NCBI GenBank assembly: GCA_001897435.1
Contig: MKSV01000007.1
Location: forward strand, 496,001 to 560,000
Length of the DNA: 64,000 nucleotides
Source of the DNA: Acidobacteriales bacterium 59-55
Lineage (GTDB): Bacteria > Acidobacteriota > Terriglobia > Terriglobales > Acidobacteriaceae
Reading direction: 5' to 3'
The translations under genes were made by a program, and so were the position numbers. This document shows positions 25,654 to 34,786 of this stretch, piece by piece. Position 1 is the first letter of the stretch. Each line of letters opens with the position of its first letter. The notes beneath the pieces are model-generated. The model had not been told where the DNA came from. It saw nothing but the letters and a program-made list of their open reading frames with translations, and ran no database searches.

Positions 25654-26421
25654 CTAGCGGCCGACCTGGAACTCGGCGCGGCAGCCTTTATCGACCCAAA
25701 GGCCGCGGCGGTCAACGCCCCAGGTCTGATTCTGAATGCAGGCGGATCCGCTGATCTGGCGCGTCATTCCGACACGGTTGCGATTGATGCCATTAGGCAG
25801 GGAGCAGTAATTCCTGCGGCCATCGTCGGAGGAGCAGGTAATGATCTGCGAGCGGGATTGACCTCTCCACATCCCCGAACCGTTGCCGCCACGGCTGGCG
25901 AACTCGGCGCGGCAGCCTTTGTCGACCCAGAGGCCGCGGCGGTCGACACCCCAGGTCTGCCCCTGAACGCAGGGGGAGCCGCTGATCTGACGCGTCATTG
26001 CGATGCTGTTGGGATTGACGCCGGTCGGGATTCCGCAATAATTCCTGCGGCCGTTATCGGAGGAGCAGGTAATGATCTGTGCCTGCTGCTGCTGCCATGG
26101 CCGTCCCTGGGTGCCTCCGCCCGTGAAGAACTCGGCGCGGCAGCCGCGGTCGACCCAGACGCCGCGGCGATCATAGCCCCAGGTCTGCCCCTGAATGCAG
26201 GCCGAGCCGCTGATCTGACGGCTCATCTGGACGCCTCGGCTGGTGTCGATGTTGCAGTAGTGGCGATTGCCGTCGTTGGAGGAGCAGGTAATGGTCTGGC
26301 CGCCCTGGTTGTAGCCCTGAAAGGCCGCCGCGGCCGGTGCTGCGGCGGCTGGGGTTGGAAGACATGCGGCGCAAAGGGTAAAGATCGCTGCGATCAGAAG
26401 TGACTTCGTTATGCGTGTCAT
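25654..26421 (-). CDS. Secreted protein with three DUF3011 repeats
   Basis: 255 residues. A signal peptide (about 1-28, ending PAAAA) is followed by three tandem modules of about 70 residues (about 41-100, 115-180, 193-253), each running ITCSS..GRRNYC, then MTRQISGS.CIQ.QTWG, then GLWVD.GCRAEF, with four conserved cysteines likely to form disulfides. That pattern is DUF3011, whose molecular role is not established; related domains occur in secreted proteins of soil bacteria. The second and third modules are the most alike. A family A repeat abuts the stop codon. Confidence 0.88.
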   Translation of the reverse strand: MTRITKSLLIAAIFTLCAACLPTPAAAAPAAAAFQGYNQGGQTITCSSNDGNRHYCNIDTSRGVQMSRQISGSACIQGQTWGYDRRGVWVDRGCRAEFFTGGGTQGRPWQQQQAQIITCSSDNGRRNYCGIPTGVNPNSIAMTRQISGSPCVQGQTWGVDRRGLWVDKGCRAEFASRGGNGSGMWRGQSRSQIITCSSDDGRRNYCSLPNGINRNRVGMTRQISGSACIQNQTWGVDRRGLWVDKGCRAEFQVGR

Positions 26422-26527
26422 CGTGCCTCTTTTTCGTGGAGAAATTTTATCTCTGGCGAGATCAATCCTGCTGCCGTAGGGTTAGATACGATTTCCGCCG
26501 AAAAGGATACTCTGCACGACCGCGCTT

Positions 26528-26567
26528 AACAAGCAAAAGGCGCGGAGTTTCGCGCCTTTTGCTTGTT
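26528..26567. terminator. 17-bp perfect hairpin terminator downstream of the desaturase
   Basis: AACAAGCAAAAGGCGCG / CGCGCCTTTTGCTTGTT with loop GAGTTT. Its A/T-rich outer arms fit a bidirectional intrinsic terminator. Confidence 0.8.
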
Positions 26568-26637
26568 GAATGATGCCGGATCTGGTGTCGCGAGCGGTTC
26601 TCTTCCCGAAGCCGCCTTGATGATGCGAGCAAAACGC

Positions 26638-26705
26638 AGATTCCCTTCGGGAATGACTAACCAAAGAAAGCTGCACCTCAGGAGATTCCCTTCGGGATGA
26701 CAAAC
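26638..26705 (+). repeat. Family C repeat, two copies
   Basis: gattcccttcgggaatgac at 26638 and gattcccttcgggatgac at about 26684, linked by aaccaaagaaagctgcacc. Confidence 0.75.
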
Positions 26706-26730
26706 CAAAGCAGAGGAGTCCTGTAAGAGT

Positions 26731-27717
26731 TCAGGCGCCTGCCGGTTTGGGATCGTGCGGATCGAACTTGGCGATCTGGATCTTCTTCGCGAGGCCTATC
26801 TTCGAGAGCAGCCAGATGCCGTAGTAGTTCACGTCAAACTCGTACCAGGCAAGGCCGTGACGCGCGCTGACCGGGTGGGCGTGGTGGTTGTTGTGCCAGC
26901 CCTCGCCGCCGGTGAGCAGAGCGACCCACCAGTTGTTGCGGGAGTCGTCCTTGGTCTGGAAGCGGCGCTTGCCCCACATGTGCGTGGCGGAGTTGACCAG
27001 CCACGTGGCATGGAGGCCGACCGTGACGCGCAGGAAGGTGCCCCAGAGGATCATGCTGATGCCGCCCATCACGCTGTGCGTGGCGAGGCCGCCGATAACG
27101 CCGAGCAGGATTCCGGAGATGGTCAGGGGAACCCAGTGATATTTACTGAGCCAGACGTGCACGGGATCGCGGGTCAGGTCGGGAGCATAGCGTCCCAGCA
27201 GAGCAGTCTCGGAGTGCAGGGCGCGTCCGGAGAGAATCCAGCCGGCATGTGCCCACCAGCTTCCGTCGTGCGGAGTGTGGGGGTCGCCCTCATCATCGGA
27301 GTTCTGATGGTGAACGCGGTGCGTGGCCACCCAGAAGATCGGGCCGCCCTCGAGCGCGAGCGTTCCGCACATCGTCAGGAAGTACTCGACCCACTTGGGT
27401 GTCTTGTAGCCGCGATGCGTCAACAGGCGGTGATAGGCCATGCCGATGCCGACGTTGATGGCAAAGAAATACATGACGGCGAACGCAAGCAGATTTTTCC
27501 AGCTAAAGAAGAACAGCGCTGCGATGGCGCCGACGTGGAACAGGCCCATGGCGATGGTGGTGATCCAGTTGATGCGGCCTTGCTGATAAGCGCGGCCCAT
27601 GCGGAGGTCTTGCTTCACCTTCTGACGGACTTCGGCGACGGCGGGGATGACGCGGGGATGAGCAGCGGCGGCCGCTTGGGTCGTCGTCGTTTCTTCGGGA
27701 GTAAGCATGGGTGTCAT
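26731..27717 (-). CDS. Acyl-CoA/acyl-lipid fatty acid desaturase
   Basis: 328 residues, four membrane helices and the three histidine boxes of delta-9 desaturases: HRLLTHRG (about 113-120), HRVHHQNSD (about 150) and HNNHHAHP (about 275), which hold the di-iron centre. It introduces a double bond into acyl chains in the inner membrane, using O2 and an electron donor not encoded here. Divergent from the propeller/phosphoesterase gene; their 153-bp shared control region carries repeated TGTAA-type motifs. Confidence 0.92.
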   Translation of the reverse strand: MTPMLTPEETTTTQAAAAAHPRVIPAVAEVRQKVKQDLRMGRAYQQGRINWITTIAMGLFHVGAIAALFFFSWKNLLAFAVMYFFAINVGIGMAYHRLLTHRGYKTPKWVEYFLTMCGTLALEGGPIFWVATHRVHHQNSDDEGDPHTPHDGSWWAHAGWILSGRALHSETALLGRYAPDLTRDPVHVWLSKYHWVPLTISGILLGVIGGLATHSVMGGISMILWGTFLRVTVGLHATWLVNSATHMWGKRRFQTKDDSRNNWWVALLTGGEGWHNNHHAHPVSARHGLAWYEFDVNYYGIWLLSKIGLAKKIQIAKFDPHDPKPAGA

Positions 27718-27773
27718 GGGTGCAATCAGTCCTTTTTACTGCTGATTTCAACGCTATCAGTGTTGGAGCGCAC

Positions 27774-27862
27774 TGGTTGTAAGACTTTTGTAATGCACCC
27801 CATATCGCACCGATTTCGTCTGTAAAAGTTTTGTAATGCTGCCTGAACGCTGTGGTTGTAAG
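27774..27862. promoter_or_regulatory. Direct-repeat operator-like motifs in a divergent promoter region
   Basis: TGTAAGACTTTTGTAATGC at 27778-27796 and TGTAAAAGTTTTGTAATGC at 27821-27839 (17 of 19 identical, 43 bp apart), with TGGTTGTAAG also repeated at 27774 and 27853. The spacing is four helical turns. The binding factor is unknown. Confidence 0.5.
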
Positions 27863-27870
27863 GTGTATGG

Positions 27871-30708
27871 ATGATGCGAGCCAATGTATTTGCGGTTGCA
27901 ACGATGATGATGGGTGCAGTAGCCGTTTGGGGGCAGGCGATTGACCTGCCCAGCAGCAAGGTAATCGTGAAGCCCGTGCCGGGAAGCCCGCAGCGGCTCA
28001 ACAGCCTTCCGATTTCGATGGCCGTGTCACCGGACGGCCGCTATGTGGTTACCGTGAACGCGGGCTATGGAACATTCGAGTCCGGATACATGCAGTCGCT
28101 GGCGGTGATGGACACCGAGACCGGCAAGGTTGCCGACTTTCCCGACGACCGCACGCTGGTAGGGGCGCAGCAGACGCTCTATTCGGGCCTGGCCTTCAGC
28201 CGCGACGGGCGGCACATTTTTGCCAGCATGGGCTCGACTACCGATCCCACTGGCGAGCGTGCCGACGATACCGGCAACGGCGTCGTCGTGTACGGCTTCA
28301 GCGACGGAAAGATCGTCCGCGAGCGCATGATCAAGATTCCCTTGCAGCAGTTGGCAGGCGCGCGCCGGACCATGCTGGTTGGGGGGATCGAGGGCGATAA
28401 GGGGATTCCATTTCCGGCGGCGATTGCCGTGGTGGGCAGCGCCGGCGCTGAAAAACTTCTGATCGCGGACAATCTCTCCGACGACGTACTGCTGATCGAT
28501 GCAGCCACCGGCGCCGCCCTGAAGCGCTTTGACCTGTCGGAGAGCGATGCCGTGCCTTCGACCTATCCTGTGGCCCTGGCCGTTTCGACGGATGGCTCGC
28601 GTGCATTTGTCGCGCTGTGGAACGCGTCCGAGGTGGTAGAGCTGGACCTCAAGCGCGGTGTCGTCGGCCGCAAGCTCGCGCTGCTGAAGCCGAGCGTGGC
28701 CACCGCGCCGGGAACGCATCCCTGCGCACTGGTGATCTCTCCCGACGGGCAGACGATGTATGTCGCCCTCTCGAACCGCGATGCCGTGGCGGCAGTCAAC
28801 GTGAAGGCGAACCAGTTCTCGGTGAAGGGTTACTTCGATACGCGGCTGCCGCGCCAGAGTTACTTCGGCGCGGAGCCGGAGGCGCTGGCCCTCAGCGCGG
28901 ATGGCCGCCGCCTCTATGCCGCCAATCTCGGCTCGGACGCGGTTGCCGTGATGGATACCGCGAAGCTGACGGCGCGCGCGGCGAAGAAGGGAATGGTGGA
29001 GCCGATCGGTTTCGTGCCCACGGAGTGGCAGCCGATGAGCATGGCCGTCACGCGGGGCAAGCTCTACCTTGCGACGGCGAAGGGGAAGGGGACCGGGCCA
29101 AACAAGGCTCCGCAGCGGAGGACGGAGCAGACCGACGCTGCGAAGAAGTTGCAAGGAGCCACTACCTACATCGCAACCCTGCTATACGGTTCGATGGTGT
29201 CGCTGGACATGACTGTGATGGAGAAAGACCTGCCGCGATGGACGGCAGAGGTGATCGACTCCAACCGCATGAAGGCGGCGCAGCAGAAGATTCAGTTCGC
29301 CAACGGCTCGGCTTCGGGCGCGGGGCCGATCAAGCACGTGATCTACATCATCAAGGAGAACCGCACCTACGATCAGTTGTTCGGCGACCTCCGGCAGGAC
29401 GGCAAGCCAGTCGGCAACGGCGACCCCAGCCTGACCATGTATGGCGCGGACATTACGCCCAACCAGCATCGGATGGCGCTCCAGTTCGGCGTGATCGACA
29501 ATTTCTATGATTCGGGCGAAGTCTCCGGGCAAGGGCACGTCTGGTCGAACGCCGCCATCGGCACCGACTACCTGGAGAAGACGTGGGAGCAGAACTATCG
29601 CAGTGGCCAGCGGACCTATGACTTTGAAGGCATGGTGGCGGACGGCTATCCCATTCTGCAGAACATCCCCGACGTCAACGAGCCGTCGAGCGGATATATG
29701 TGGGGCAACCTCGCGGCCCACGGCAAGACTCTCTATCACTTCGGCGAGTACATCTCCTCGACCTTCTGCGACGAGAAAAACGCCATGAAAACCATTAATT
29801 CGCAGCAGGGAGCGATGTCCGGCGCGACCAAAGTTTGCGTGCCGAAGGAGATCGAGCCGGGCGGGAAGATTCCCGAGGTCTGGGGCGGCGGGGTGAACAA
29901 GTGGCCATGGGCGATTCCCCTGCTCGCGCGCAATGTGGCCACCAAGCCCGAACTGGTAGGTCACTTTGCGGAGGAGCAGCCGGACTTCAACCTGCGCATC
30001 CCCGACCAGATTCGCGTCGAGGTGTTTCTGCGGCACTTCAATCAGTGGGTCGCCGACCGCAAGGCAGGCAAGGACACCATGCCCAACTTTGTGCTGCTGC
30101 GGATGCCCGACGATCACACGGCGGGGACGACGCCCGGCGGACCGACTCCGAGATCTTCCGTTGCCGACAACGATCTGGCCATTGGCCGTGCGGTCGATGC
30201 GGTTTCGCACTCCGAGTATTGGAACGATACGGCGTTCTTCATCCTGGAAGACGATGCGCAGAATGGCGGCGACCACGTGGACGCGCATCGCAGCATGGCG
30301 TTGGTCATCAGCAAATATGCTCCCCGGGCGGCGGATGGCAAGGCGTTTGTCGACAGCCGCTTCTACACGACAGTTTCCATGGTGCGGACGATGGAGATGG
30401 TGCTTGGGCTTCCGCCAATGAATAATAACGACGCCTTCAGCAGCGCGATGACGCCCGAATTTACCGGGCCCGGAGACCAGCCCCCTTTCACGGCGGATTA
30501 TGTGAATCGTGACAATGGACTGATCTATACCGCCAACAAGAAGACCGCTCCCGGAGCGCAGGAGAGCATGAAGATGGACTTTCGCCACGCCGACCGCGCC
30601 GATGCGGCGAAGTTGAACGTTATCCTGTGGAAGGACGCGATGGGCGACCGGCCGGTTCCGGCGGTTCTGCTCCACCCTGTCAAATCCAAAGAGGATGACG
30701 ACGACTAG
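27871..30708 (+). CDS. Exported YVTN beta-propeller fused to a phosphoesterase-family domain
   Basis: 945 residues. Signal peptide (about 1-22, ending VWGQA), then a seven-bladed YVTN/YncE-type propeller (about 30-440; repeated 'a.SpDGr.vyva' blades such as LAFSRDGRHIFAS and LALSADGRRLYAAN), then a phosphoesterase domain of the PF04185 type (about 475-900) opening IKHVIYIIKENRTYDQLFGD, with downstream metal-site stretches (FFILEDDAQNGGDHVDAHR). That domain is shared by phospholipase C and acid phosphatases. Likely periplasmic or secreted; substrate unknown. The propeller may bind the substrate or a partner. Confidence 0.88.
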   Translation: MMRANVFAVATMMMGAVAVWGQAIDLPSSKVIVKPVPGSPQRLNSLPISMAVSPDGRYVVTVNAGYGTFESGYMQSLAVMDTETGKVADFPDDRTLVGAQQTLYSGLAFSRDGRHIFASMGSTTDPTGERADDTGNGVVVYGFSDGKIVRERMIKIPLQQLAGARRTMLVGGIEGDKGIPFPAAIAVVGSAGAEKLLIADNLSDDVLLIDAATGAALKRFDLSESDAVPSTYPVALAVSTDGSRAFVALWNASEVVELDLKRGVVGRKLALLKPSVATAPGTHPCALVISPDGQTMYVALSNRDAVAAVNVKANQFSVKGYFDTRLPRQSYFGAEPEALALSADGRRLYAANLGSDAVAVMDTAKLTARAAKKGMVEPIGFVPTEWQPMSMAVTRGKLYLATAKGKGTGPNKAPQRRTEQTDAAKKLQGATTYIATLLYGSMVSLDMTVMEKDLPRWTAEVIDSNRMKAAQQKIQFANGSASGAGPIKHVIYIIKENRTYDQLFGDLRQDGKPVGNGDPSLTMYGADITPNQHRMALQFGVIDNFYDSGEVSGQGHVWSNAAIGTDYLEKTWEQNYRSGQRTYDFEGMVADGYPILQNIPDVNEPSSGYMWGNLAAHGKTLYHFGEYISSTFCDEKNAMKTINSQQGAMSGATKVCVPKEIEPGGKIPEVWGGGVNKWPWAIPLLARNVATKPELVGHFAEEQPDFNLRIPDQIRVEVFLRHFNQWVADRKAGKDTMPNFVLLRMPDDHTAGTTPGGPTPRSSVADNDLAIGRAVDAVSHSEYWNDTAFFILEDDAQNGGDHVDAHRSMALVISKYAPRAADGKAFVDSRFYTTVSMVRTMEMVLGLPPMNNNDAFSSAMTPEFTGPGDQPPFTADYVNRDNGLIYTANKKTAPGAQESMKMDFRHADRADAAKLNVILWKDAMGDRPVPAVLLHPVKSKEDDDD

Positions 30709-30822
30709 AGCAAGTATCCTGTAGGTGTATGGAGAGAGTTCAGAGTCATGGCTGTTTTCTTTAAAAGAAAAACGGCGCTCCTCGGCATTTTCTGCTTCAC
30801 AGTAACAGGAGGATTGCCTTAG

Positions 30823-31734
30823 ATGACGAGCTTGAAGGTATCAGCGCCCTTTCGTTTGAAGCCGTGGTTCAGCGAGCGTGTCTGGGGCAAAAGCGATCTG
30901 CGACCGTGGTACGAGTCGACCGGAACCGACGCGGCCGTCGGCGAGGCATGGCTGACCGGCCCTGCGTGCGTGGTCGAGACGGGCACTTTCGCCGGGCGAA
31001 TGCTCGCGGATATCTCAGCGGAGATCGGCGGCGAGTTTCCCCTGCTGGTCAAGATTCTCTTTCCCAACGACAAGCTCTCGGTCCAGGTGCATCCCAACGA
31101 CGCGCAGGCCCGGGCTGTGGGAGAGGCCCGCGGCAAGACAGAGTGCTGGTACGTGCTCGAAGCCGAGCCCGGCGCGGCCGTCTCGCTGGGACTGAAGGGC
31201 GGAGCGGGCGCGGACGAAGTTGCCGCTGCTGTTGCCGATGGAACTTTGGAAGAGCTGCTGGAGCAGGTGCCGGTCTCCGTGGGCGATATGATCTTCGTCG
31301 ATGCCGGGACGGTCCACGCCATCGGGCCTGGCGTGGTGCTGCTTGAAACCCAGCAGACCAGCGACATTACCTATCGGCTCTACGATTATGGGCGGCCTCG
31401 CGAGTTGCATCTGGAACGGGGGCTGGCCGTCATCAAGGCAAAGACAGACGCGGGCAAGGTCGAGCCGCGAACCATGGATGGCTTCGTGCGCCTGATCGAG
31501 CAGAAGTATTTCACGGTGGACCGCTTTGATGTTCCCTTCGGTGAGACCGTCATCGATATCGACGGTCCAACCTGTCTCGTCGGCCTCTCCGGCAATGGGA
31601 CTGTAAGGAATGACAGCGGCGCGGCAGGGCTGAAGCGAGGACAGGCAATTGTGCTGGCCTCGGGATCGCAGAGTGTGATTGTGGATGCCGCGGAGAGGCT
31701 CTCCTTCATGCGATGCGCAGCTCCGCCACGATGA
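30823..31734 (+). CDS. manA: Class I mannose-6-phosphate isomerase
   Basis: 303 residues, cupin fold. Zn-site regions: VQVHPND (about 87-93), KTECWYVL, and DAGTVHAIGPG (about 164). It interconverts mannose-6-phosphate and fructose-6-phosphate, feeding GDP-mannose for surface polysaccharide. AGGAGG precedes the ATG at 30823. The protein is shorter than E. coli ManA (391), as is usual for the short firmicute/acidobacterial type. Confidence 0.9.
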   Translation: MTSLKVSAPFRLKPWFSERVWGKSDLRPWYESTGTDAAVGEAWLTGPACVVETGTFAGRMLADISAEIGGEFPLLVKILFPNDKLSVQVHPNDAQARAVGEARGKTECWYVLEAEPGAAVSLGLKGGAGADEVAAAVADGTLEELLEQVPVSVGDMIFVDAGTVHAIGPGVVLLETQQTSDITYRLYDYGRPRELHLERGLAVIKAKTDAGKVEPRTMDGFVRLIEQKYFTVDRFDVPFGETVIDIDGPTCLVGLSGNGTVRNDSGAAGLKRGQAIVLASGSQSVIVDAAERLSFMRCAAPPR

Positions 31735-31814
31735 TTGAGATGGAACGGAATCCTGTTCACTCTCAAGAGCGATTGCACGAATGGCATAGAGTCTTTCCGG
31801 TTCAACGAAGAGAT

Positions 31815-31882
31815 GAAATACAGGGGGCTCTCCACTGCGCAACGAACGATAAAACTGTCCGTTGCTTCGGTCGAGATGACGT
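31815..31882 (+). repeat. Family B hairpin repeat
   Basis: gaaatacagggggctctcc ... ggtcgagatgacgtgc around stem GCAACG/CGTTGC, a different stem sequence from the other copies. Confidence 0.8.
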
Positions 31883-31935
31883 GCTTCTTTTGGTCACAGA
31901 AATACTGAAATGCTTTATAGCTCCCGCAAAAAAGA

Positions 31936-32799
31936 TCAACGCAAAAATACGCTCAGCTCATTGGCTGCGTTACGCAGATGCGGGAGAAACCTCGTTTGCA
32001 TATCCATTGCCGTCATCCGCTGGGCGTTGCCGCTGAGGTTGATCGTTGCCACGGCTCGTCCCGATGGCGAGTACACCGGCACCGCCAGCGATCGCAGCCC
32101 CACCTCATATTCCTGGTCGCAGATGGCGTAGCCGCTGCGTCGTATATTGCGCAGATGCAGCCGCAGCTTCTCGAGCGAGTTCACAGTCCGCGTCGTAAAC
32201 GGCGTCAGCACCACTTTGGACAGGTAGCTCTCCAACTGGTCGGCGGGCAGATACGCCAGCAGGACTCGCCCCATGCTGGTGCAGTACGCCGGCAGGCGGC
32301 TGCCGATGTGCAGGTCCACGGCCATCACGCGGCTGACCGTGGTGCGCGCGATGTAGACGATGTCTTCGCCATCGAGCGTCGCCACGGAGAAGGACTCACG
32401 CAGCGCCGACGACATGCGTTCGAGGATGGGCTGGGCCGCGCTCGAAAGCGTGTTGGACGCCGTATAGGTATGGGAGAGCGTCAACATGCGCGGCCGCAGC
32501 GAATAGCGCGAGCCGTCTTCGGCGCCGGCGAAACCGAGCTTCGTCAGGGTATAGAGACAGCGACGCACGGCAGCTCGCGAGAGGCCGGTCCTGATGCTGA
32601 GTTGAGAGATGGTCATCTGCGGAGACTGCTGCGTGAAGGCCTGGATGACGATGAGGCCGCGCGCCAGGGAGGTCATGAAGTTCGGGTCGCCGGTATAGAC
32701 ATCGAGTGAAGCGGCGGGGGTCGTTTTCGGCGCGTCGGGAAGAGAAACAGGCGCGTTCAGTGTAAGAGGAGGCGCGGAGGGAGAGGCGACGAGAGCCAT
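31936..32799 (-). CDS. IclR-family (PcaR/PobR-like) transcriptional regulator
   Basis: 287 residues: an unstructured N-terminal 38 residues, a winged helix (about 40-105, ARGLIVIQAF, ISQLSIRTGLSRAAVRRCLYTL), then an effector-binding IclR domain (about 120-285; GSRLPAYCTSMGRVLLAYL). The DPNFMTSLARGL start of the helix-turn-helix is typical of the branch that controls aromatic catabolism, but no such genes adjoin. It is divergent from the sugar-phosphate isomerase gene, 131 bp away, which it might regulate. Confidence 0.9.
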   Translation of the reverse strand: MALVASPSAPPLTLNAPVSLPDAPKTTPAASLDVYTGDPNFMTSLARGLIVIQAFTQQSPQMTISQLSIRTGLSRAAVRRCLYTLTKLGFAGAEDGSRYSLRPRMLTLSHTYTASNTLSSAAQPILERMSSALRESFSVATLDGEDIVYIARTTVSRVMAVDLHIGSRLPAYCTSMGRVLLAYLPADQLESYLSKVVLTPFTTRTVNSLEKLRLHLRNIRRSGYAICDQEYEVGLRSLAVPVYSPSGRAVATINLSGNAQRMTAMDMQTRFLPHLRNAANELSVFLR

Positions 32800-32930
32800 G
32801 CGAGATCCTTTCCATGCCGGCGGTCGCGGGGAAAGGCAGGGGCGATAGCCGGACTATCTATACGATAAACGCACATTTCTTCCAGCGCAAGAGGATGCCA
32901 GGGAAACAGGCGCTGTGAGAAGATACACCC

Positions 32931-34634
32931 GTGAACATTCAATCTTCTCTTCCCGACGATTTAGTGCGTGGTCTGCAGGCAGCACAGGCGGACTGGAAGG
33001 CTAACAACAAGCCGGCGCGCCTCTGGGCGAAGGATGCCAGCCTCTGGACCAATGACGACGAGGGCAAGTGGCTCGGCTGGCTGGATATCGTGGAGCGCGA
33101 GCAGGCGGACCTTGCGACGCTGACTGCGTTGAGCCAGGACGTGAAGGCCGCAGGGTTCGAACATGCGCTTCTTCTGGGGATGGGCGGGTCGAGCCTGTGT
33201 CCCGAGGTGCTCTCGCTGACCTATGGCAAGCAGGCGGGCTATCCATCGTTGCACATTGTGGACTCCACCGATCCTGCGCAGGTGCTGGCCGCGGAGAAGG
33301 CTGTCGATCTGACGAAGACCGTCTGCATTGTGGCGAGCAAGTCGGGATCGACGCTGGAGCCGAATATTCTGAAGGACTATTTCTTCGAGCAGATGAAGAA
33401 GGCTGTAGGCGCCGACAAGGCTGGAAGCCACTTCATCGCCATCACCGATCCGGGCAGCAAGATGGAGCAGGTGGCGAAGGCGGACGGTTTTCGACATACC
33501 TACTACGGCGATCCCGCGATTGGTGGGCGGTTCTCCGCGCTGTCGAAGTTCGGGCTGGTTCCGGCGGCTGTAGCGGGGCTCGATCTAGAGCGATTTTTGG
33601 CGTCGGCCGCAAGCGGCGTCGCGGCTGCCAAGACGCCGGACGTGGAGACGAATGCGGCGGCTACCCTGGGCCTGATTCTCGGAACTGCGCACAACTCCGG
33701 GCGGAACAAGATCACCTTCTTCACATCGCCGGAGATCTTTGACCTCGGCGCATGGCTGGAGCAGTTGATTGCCGAGTCGACCGGAAAGCTGGGCAAAGGA
33801 ATTACGCCGGTCGATCGCGAGACCATCGGCGCGCCGTCGGTCTATGGCGACGACCGCGTGTTCGCCTATATTCGGCTGAAGGGCGGCGACAACGCCGCGC
33901 TCGATGCCGGGGTTGCGGCTCTGGAGAAGGCAGGCCAGCCTGTCGTCCGGTTTGAGATTGAGGATGTCTACGGTCTGCCCGCGCAGTTCTTTACCTGGGA
34001 GTTTGCAGTCGCGGTTGCAGGCAGCGTGATGGGCATCAACACTTTCAATCAGCCGGATGTCGAGGCGGCGAAGGTGGCGACGCGCGCGCTGACCGATGCC
34101 TACGCCAAGACCGGCAAATTGGAGGAGCATACACCGCTGGTCGAGACGGATGGCATCAAGGTCTTTGCGGACGCGAAGTACGCCGCGACGCTGGGCAAGC
34201 AGGCGGATGTGGCGGGTTATATCAAGGCTCACCTGGCGCAGATCAAGGCGCACGATTACTTTGCGACGCTGGCTTACATCCAGAACAACGCCGCGCATGA
34301 GAGCGAGATTCAGAGCTTCCGCATGAAGGTGCGCGATAGGAAAAAGGTAGCGACCTGTCTCGGGTTCGGGCCGCGGTTTTTGCATTCGACCGGGCAGGAC
34401 TATAAGGGCGGGCCGAATACAGGAGTGTTTCTGCAGATCACCGCGGATCATGCTGTCGATGTTGCGATTCCGGGAGCGAAGTATACCTTTGGCGTGGTTA
34501 TCGACGCACAGGCGGCGGGAGATCTTACCGTACTCGAAGAACGTGGACGGCGAGCCCTGCGAGTTCATCTTGGCAAGGATGTCGCGGCGGGATTGAAGAA
34601 GTTAGATGGGTTAGTTTCCAGCGCGTTGGCATAA
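32931..34634 (+). CDS. pgi: Glucose-6-phosphate isomerase, stand-alone TalPgi C-terminal type
   Basis: 567 residues from GTG 32931. SIS-type isomerase motifs: LLGMGGSSLCPEV (about 80), IVASKSGSTLEPN (about 137) and FAITDPGS-like phosphate loop. The whole sequence matches the isomerase half of bifunctional transaldolase/phosphoglucose isomerase (about 950 residues) rather than the usual Pgi. No transaldolase domain is fused or adjacent: upstream is the divergent IclR gene. It interconverts glucose-6-phosphate and fructose-6-phosphate. The weak ribosome site leaves some doubt about the first codon. An intrinsic terminator follows. Confidence 0.87.
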   Translation: MNIQSSLPDDLVRGLQAAQADWKANNKPARLWAKDASLWTNDDEGKWLGWLDIVEREQADLATLTALSQDVKAAGFEHALLLGMGGSSLCPEVLSLTYGKQAGYPSLHIVDSTDPAQVLAAEKAVDLTKTVCIVASKSGSTLEPNILKDYFFEQMKKAVGADKAGSHFIAITDPGSKMEQVAKADGFRHTYYGDPAIGGRFSALSKFGLVPAAVAGLDLERFLASAASGVAAAKTPDVETNAAATLGLILGTAHNSGRNKITFFTSPEIFDLGAWLEQLIAESTGKLGKGITPVDRETIGAPSVYGDDRVFAYIRLKGGDNAALDAGVAALEKAGQPVVRFEIEDVYGLPAQFFTWEFAVAVAGSVMGINTFNQPDVEAAKVATRALTDAYAKTGKLEEHTPLVETDGIKVFADAKYAATLGKQADVAGYIKAHLAQIKAHDYFATLAYIQNNAAHESEIQSFRMKVRDRKKVATCLGFGPRFLHSTGQDYKGGPNTGVFLQITADHAVDVAIPGAKYTFGVVIDAQAAGDLTVLEERGRRALRVHLGKDVAAGLKKLDGLVSSALA

Positions 34635-34654
34635 GTAAGATCCACTAAGTTACA

Positions 34655-34707
34655 TTCCCGGATTGATATTGCGTGCTTATGTTTTCATGCAGTATCGTCC
34701 GGGTTTT
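34655..34707 (+). terminator. Intrinsic terminator of pgi
   Basis: CCCGGA/TCCGGG outer stem, GATATTGC/GCAGTATC inner stem, then TTTTT. Confidence 0.85.
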
Positions 34708-34786
34708 TATTCATTAAACTCAGCATAATCATTCATGTTGACTTAGTTGTTATCGACCTGCGAAGCTCATCTCTGGAGATAATTCG

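Larger units (their letters stand above)
26422..26730. other. 309-bp gap: terminator plus two family C repeats
   Basis: No gene seen. It holds the 17-bp hairpin listed separately and two family C motifs (26638-26659 and 26683-26705, the second with one base missing). Confidence 0.7.

Noticed and set aside
26755-27825. Plus-strand 356-codon frame
   Set aside because: Antisense to the desaturase, whose three histidine boxes are intact.
30268-30285. accacgtggacg inside the phosphoesterase gene as parS
   Set aside because: Only the 8-bp core is palindromic and it is coding.
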